DNA of 57,232 bases from Anaerolineae bacterium (lineage in GTDB: Bacteria; Pseudomonadota; Alphaproteobacteria; DSM-16000; Inquilinaceae). Positions 53,962-57,232 of this stretch are shown here, in pieces. The notes under the pieces were generated by a model. That model searched no databases and was not told the origin of the DNA. It saw only the letters and a program-made list of their open reading frames with translations. A program made the position numbers and the translations under genes. The first letter of the stretch is position 1, and each line of letters opens with the position of its first letter. The DNA lies in NCBI GenBank assembly GCA_028285185.1, contig JANQQD010000033.1:1-57232 (forward strand). Reading direction: 5' to 3'.

Positions 53962-56900
53962 ATGGAATTGTGGACAAGATTTATGACCGAGCTGCCGGAC
54001 GCCTTCTTGTGGCCGGCGGCGAGCGGTGCGCCCGGCGTCGCGCAAGGCCGCGAGGGCAGCGGTTTCCCCGCAGATGGCTGGCTCGGAGAGTTTCTCGTCC
54101 TCGACGATGTCGTCGCGACGATCGATGCCGTGGCGCCGCATCTGGGCGGCCTTGGCGAGGGGCTCAGTGCGATCCCGGGTTGGCTGGACAGCCCCGTCGA
54201 CGGCGACATGTCGCTATGGGTGGACTTGGCGGGTGAGGGCAACAGCCAGTCTGCCCTTGGCCCGGCCGCCACCGATTTCGGGTTGGGCGCCGCAAGGTCG
54301 GGTCCGTTCGTGCGACTGGGCGGAGAGGACGGCGAGGATTTCTCGTTTCACCGCTACAGCCCCGAGGGCGTGGAGGTCAGGGCGGATGGGGCGGATCCGC
54401 GCCCACTGTCCGTCCTGAGCCCCGTCGCCTCCGGTTTGGCCCAGGACGCATCGGCCGCCTGGCGCGGTGAGGCGACAGCAAGCGCGGCCGTGGCGGTGAA
54501 GGCCGTCGGCTCAGATGCCCCCGTCTATCTGGTCGGTGATTTCGGTGCGGCAGACACGACCGTCTCGCCGGCCACCAATGCCTCAAGCCCGCTGATCAAT
54601 ATCGACGATTTCCGGTCTGACCCGGCCTACGCCGGCATCGACGGCAGCGGCTATGCGTCGGTCATCCTGGATACCGGCATCGACCTGAACCATTCCTTCT
54701 TCGGGCCGGACGGCAACGGCGACGGCGTCGCCGATCGGATCGTCTATCAGTACGACTTCGCCAACGGCGACGCGAATGCCAGCGACGTCAACGGCCACGG
54801 CTCGAACGTCGCCAGCATCATCGGGTCCCAGGACAGCACCTATAAGGGTATGGCGCCCGGCGCCGACCTGATTGCCCTGAAGGTCTTCACCGACGCCGGG
54901 ACCGGCTATTTCTCCTATATCGAGAATGCGCTGCGGTGGGTGGTGAACAACGCCGCCGCCTACAATATCGTCAGCGTGAACATGTCGCTGAGCGACAGCG
55001 GCAATTACGGCTCGGCCGTTCAGCTCTACGGCTTGGCCGATGAACTGGCGGCCTTGGCGGCGCAGGGCGTCATCGTCGTCTCTGCCGCCGGCAACGACTT
55101 CTACCGGTTCAACTCCGTCATGGGGGTGGCGTACCCGGCGGCGGATCCGAACTCGCTGGCGGTGGGTGCCGTCTATGACGGCAACACCGGAGGCTGGAGC
55201 TACAGCAGCGGCGCCACCGCCTATTCCACTGCCGCCGACGCCATTACGCCCTTCAGCCAGCGCGACGATCAACTGTCGGACATCTTCGCGCCGGGCGCGC
55301 CGATCACCGGGGCCAATGCCTATGGCGGCACGGTGGCCATGCATGGCACCAGCCAGGCCGCCCCGCACATCGCCGGGATCGCGGTGCTGGCCCAGCAGCT
55401 GGCGGTGGAGACCCTGGGCCGCAAGCTGACGGTGACGGAGTTCAAGGACCTGCTCTCGTCCACCGGTGTGAGCATCGTCGACGGCGACGACGAGAACGAC
55501 AACGTCGCCAACACGGGCGAGACCTTCAAGCGGGTGGACGTCAAGGCCCTGGGCGACGCGATCGTCGCCATGGCGGCACCGGAGCTGTCGATCGAAGCGC
55601 TGGACGCCGACAAGGCCGAAGGGGGTGCCGGCAGCACCGACTTCACCTTCACCGTCACGCGCTCCGGCCCCACCAGCGTGGCTACGACCGTCGACTACGC
55701 CGTCTCCGGCAAAGACGTCAAAGTCTACTCCGGCACGCTGGCGCATGAGTCGTCGGACCTGGCGGGCTATCACCAGCATTACTTTGTGGCTGCCACCGAG
55801 ACGCTGCAGGTCGGGGCCGGCGACACGCTTTTCTCTTATGTCTATCTGGATCCGGCCACGGTCCCCAGCCGGCTGATGCTGCAGTGGAACGACGGCACGT
55901 GGGACCATCGGGCCTATTGGGGTGCGAACTGGGATGTCCCGGTCAACGGGACGGCGGCCGCCTACCACATGGGCGCGCTGCCGACGACCGGCGAGTGGGT
56001 GCGGCTGGAGGTGCCGGCAAGCATCGTCGACCTCGAGGGATCGACGGTGACGGGCATGTCGTTCGCCCTTTGGGACGGTGCGGCGCTATGGGACCGCGCC
56101 GGGGTCAGCGATGGCAGCGGCGAGACCGTCTGGGTGGACGACGCCATGCCGGCGGGGGCGATCCCGAAGGGCACCTTTGAGGATTGGAGCTGGGTCAGCG
56201 GTGCGGAGGCCGATGCGGCGGACTTCGCGGGTGGTGTGTTGCCCTCCGGCACGGTGAGCTTTGCCGCCGGCGAGACCAGCAAGACCATCACTGTCGCCGT
56301 CGACGGTGATACCAGCCTGGAGCCCGACGAGGGCTTCGCGGTCACTCTCTCGAATGCCTCTGGTGGTGCGCAGATCACGACTGCCGAGGCCACGGGGAGG
56401 ATCCAGAACGACGATGCGGGCGGTGTACCGGTGGGCTCTGCGCTGGTCATCTCCGCACTGGATGCGGTGAAGGCGGAAGGGGCGTCCGGAAGCACGGCCT
56501 TCACCTTCACCGTGACGCGGTCCGGCGACACCAGCGGCGCCGCGACCGTGGACTATGCGGTGAGCGGCAGCGGCGGCAATGCCGCCGACGGCGCCGACTT
56601 CACCGGCGGGACCCTGCCATCGGGCACGGTCAACTTCGCCGCCGGGGAGGCATCGAAGACCTTGACTGTCCTGGTCGCCGGCGACGGGACTGTCGAGACG
56701 GATGAAGGGTTCACGGTGACCCTGTCCAACCCATCGTCCGGCACCATCACAACAGAGACGGCCGACGGGACCATCCAGAACGACGATGTGCTTCCGGGGC
56801 AGCTGTCCATCGCAGCCTTGGATGCTGTGAAGGCGGAAGGGGCATCCGGCAGTACGGACTTCACCTTCACGGTGACGCGGTCCGGCAATACTAGCGGCAG

Positions 56901-57232
56901 CGCCACGGCGGACTATGGGATCAGCGGCATCGGCGGGAACCCGGCCGATGGCACCGATTTCACCGGCGGCACACTGCCGTCGGGCACGGTCAGTTTCGCC
57001 GACGGAGAAGCATCGAAGACCCTGACGGTGCTGGTCGCCGGCGACGCGACCGTCGAGACGGACGAAGGGTTCAGGGTGACCCTGTCCAATCCATCGTCCG
57101 GCACCACCATTTCGACGGCAACGGCGGACGGGACCATCCAGAACGACGACGCGCCGCCGGGGCAGCTTTCGATCACAGTGCTGGATGCCGTGAAGGCCGA
57201 AGGGGCGTCCGGCAGCACGGCCTTCACCTTCA
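53962..57232 (+). CDS. subtilisin-like protease with Calx-beta repeats (3' end beyond window)
   Basis: At least 1090 residues from ATG 53962 (ATG 53983 also possible; no clear ribosome-binding site for either). S8 catalytic triad: Asp237 (VILDTGID), His279 (NGHGSNVAS), Ser464 (HGTSQAAPHIAG). After the protease (about 200-530) come Calx-beta modules: starts near 55579, 56446, 56803 and 57163. The two complete ones at 56446 and 56803 are close copies. The first module is split by about 163 residues with LMLQWNDGTWDHRAYWG and a LPTTGEWVRLEVPA segment. Lacks a signal peptide, so probably exported by a type I-like or C-terminal signal route; likely a large extracellular protease/adhesin. Confidence 0.88.
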   Translation, partial: MELWTRFMTELPDAFLWPAASGAPGVAQGREGSGFPADGWLGEFLVLDDVVATIDAVAPHLGGLGEGLSAIPGWLDSPVDGDMSLWVDLAGEGNSQSALGPAATDFGLGAARSGPFVRLGGEDGEDFSFHRYSPEGVEVRADGADPRPLSVLSPVASGLAQDASAAWRGEATASAAVAVKAVGSDAPVYLVGDFGAADTTVSPATNASSPLINIDDFRSDPAYAGIDGSGYASVILDTGIDLNHSFFGPDGNGDGVADRIVYQYDFANGDANASDVNGHGSNVASIIGSQDSTYKGMAPGADLIALKVFTDAGTGYFSYIENALRWVVNNAAAYNIVSVNMSLSDSGNYGSAVQLYGLADELAALAAQGVIVVSAAGNDFYRFNSVMGVAYPAADPNSLAVGAVYDGNTGGWSYSSGATAYSTAADAITPFSQRDDQLSDIFAPGAPITGANAYGGTVAMHGTSQAAPHIAGIAVLAQQLAVETLGRKLTVTEFKDLLSSTGVSIVDGDDENDNVANTGETFKRVDVKALGDAIVAMAAPELSIEALDADKAEGGAGSTDFTFTVTRSGPTSVATTVDYAVSGKDVKVYSGTLAHESSDLAGYHQHYFVAATETLQVGAGDTLFSYVYLDPATVPSRLMLQWNDGTWDHRAYWGANWDVPVNGTAAAYHMGALPTTGEWVRLEVPASIVDLEGSTVTGMSFALWDGAALWDRAGVSDGSGETVWVDDAMPAGAIPKGTFEDWSWVSGAEADAADFAGGVLPSGTVSFAAGETSKTITVAVDGDTSLEPDEGFAVTLSNASGGAQITTAEATGRIQNDDAGGVPVGSALVISALDAVKAEGASGSTAFTFTVTRSGDTSGAATVDYAVSGSGGNAADGADFTGGTLPSGTVNFAAGEASKTLTVLVAGDGTVETDEGFTVTLSNPSSGTITTETADGTIQNDDVLPGQLSIAALDAVKAEGASGSTDFTFTVTRSGNTSGSATADYGISGIGGNPADGTDFTGGTLPSGTVSFADGEASKTLTVLVAGDATVETDEGFRVTLSNPSSGTTISTATADGTIQNDDAPPGQLSITVLDAVKAEGASGSTAFTF

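Overview
The window is a GC-rich stretch of an alphaproteobacterial chromosome, probably Rhodospirillales-like. This is inferred from the zapA / 6S RNA / fthC neighbourhood, the yebC-ruvC pair and the Mct/Meh-type enzymes; no species can be named from sequence alone. It carries one apparently complete temperate phage genome.

Left host part (1-10990): ruvC (cut by the window edge) and yebC, a secreted protein of unknown function, a chymotrypsin-fold serine protease, and a pair resembling 2-methylfumaryl-CoA isomerase (mct) and mesaconyl-C4-CoA hydratase (meh). These are followed by a TIGR00282-type phosphoesterase, fthC, a probable 6S RNA, zapA with a small coiled-coil gene, a PilZ protein, a lytic transglycosylase and two lipoproteins. 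A textbook promoter then drives a tRNA-Val(CAC) gene.

Prophage (11013-53639): a 53-bp perfect direct repeat made of the 3' part of tRNA-Val marks attL and attR, with the integrase next to attR. The layout is lambda-like in logic and podovirus-like in structure. The immunity region (about 45.6-46.6 kb) has a CI-like repressor flanked by leftward and rightward promoters. Each promoter carries a copy of the palindrome TTCAAC-N4-TTGAA, and there is a third copy beside the right one. The rightward operon is a chain of some 18 small, nearly all overlapping genes ending in xis and int. The leftward operon holds a Cro/YdaS-like protein, many small genes, a SPOUT RNA methyltransferase, a DUF1064 nuclease, a GcrA-like regulator, a Cas4/RecB-like nuclease, a zinc ribbon and a primase-helicase. 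Next come a protein ending in the SSB C-terminal tip DDDIPF and a DUF6456-like protein in the usual position of a late regulator. A strong intrinsic terminator sits directly before the first late gene, which suggests antitermination control. The late block (35.5 to 11.4 kb, read leftward) encodes TerS, TerL, portal, a lower-GC receptor-binding cassette, scaffold, an SU10-type major capsid protein, a glycosyltransferase, tail adaptor and nozzle proteins, and ejection proteins (one with a SleB-like hydrolase domain). It ends with tail fibre and glycine-rich adhesin genes and a lysis cassette (spanin-like protein, GH108 endolysin, holin-like protein).

Right host part (53640-57232): about 320 bp without a clear gene, then the 5' part of a very long subtilisin-like protease with Calx-beta repeats that runs off the window. 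Its first Calx-beta domain appears to be split by an inserted domain of about 163 residues.

The items most worth following up are the three-site operator set, the SSB-tip protein, the terminator/antitermination layout, the shared N-terminal anchor of the receptor-binding proteins, the phage SPOUT methylase, the SNase gene whose start overlaps that of an opposing gene, and the mct-meh pair.
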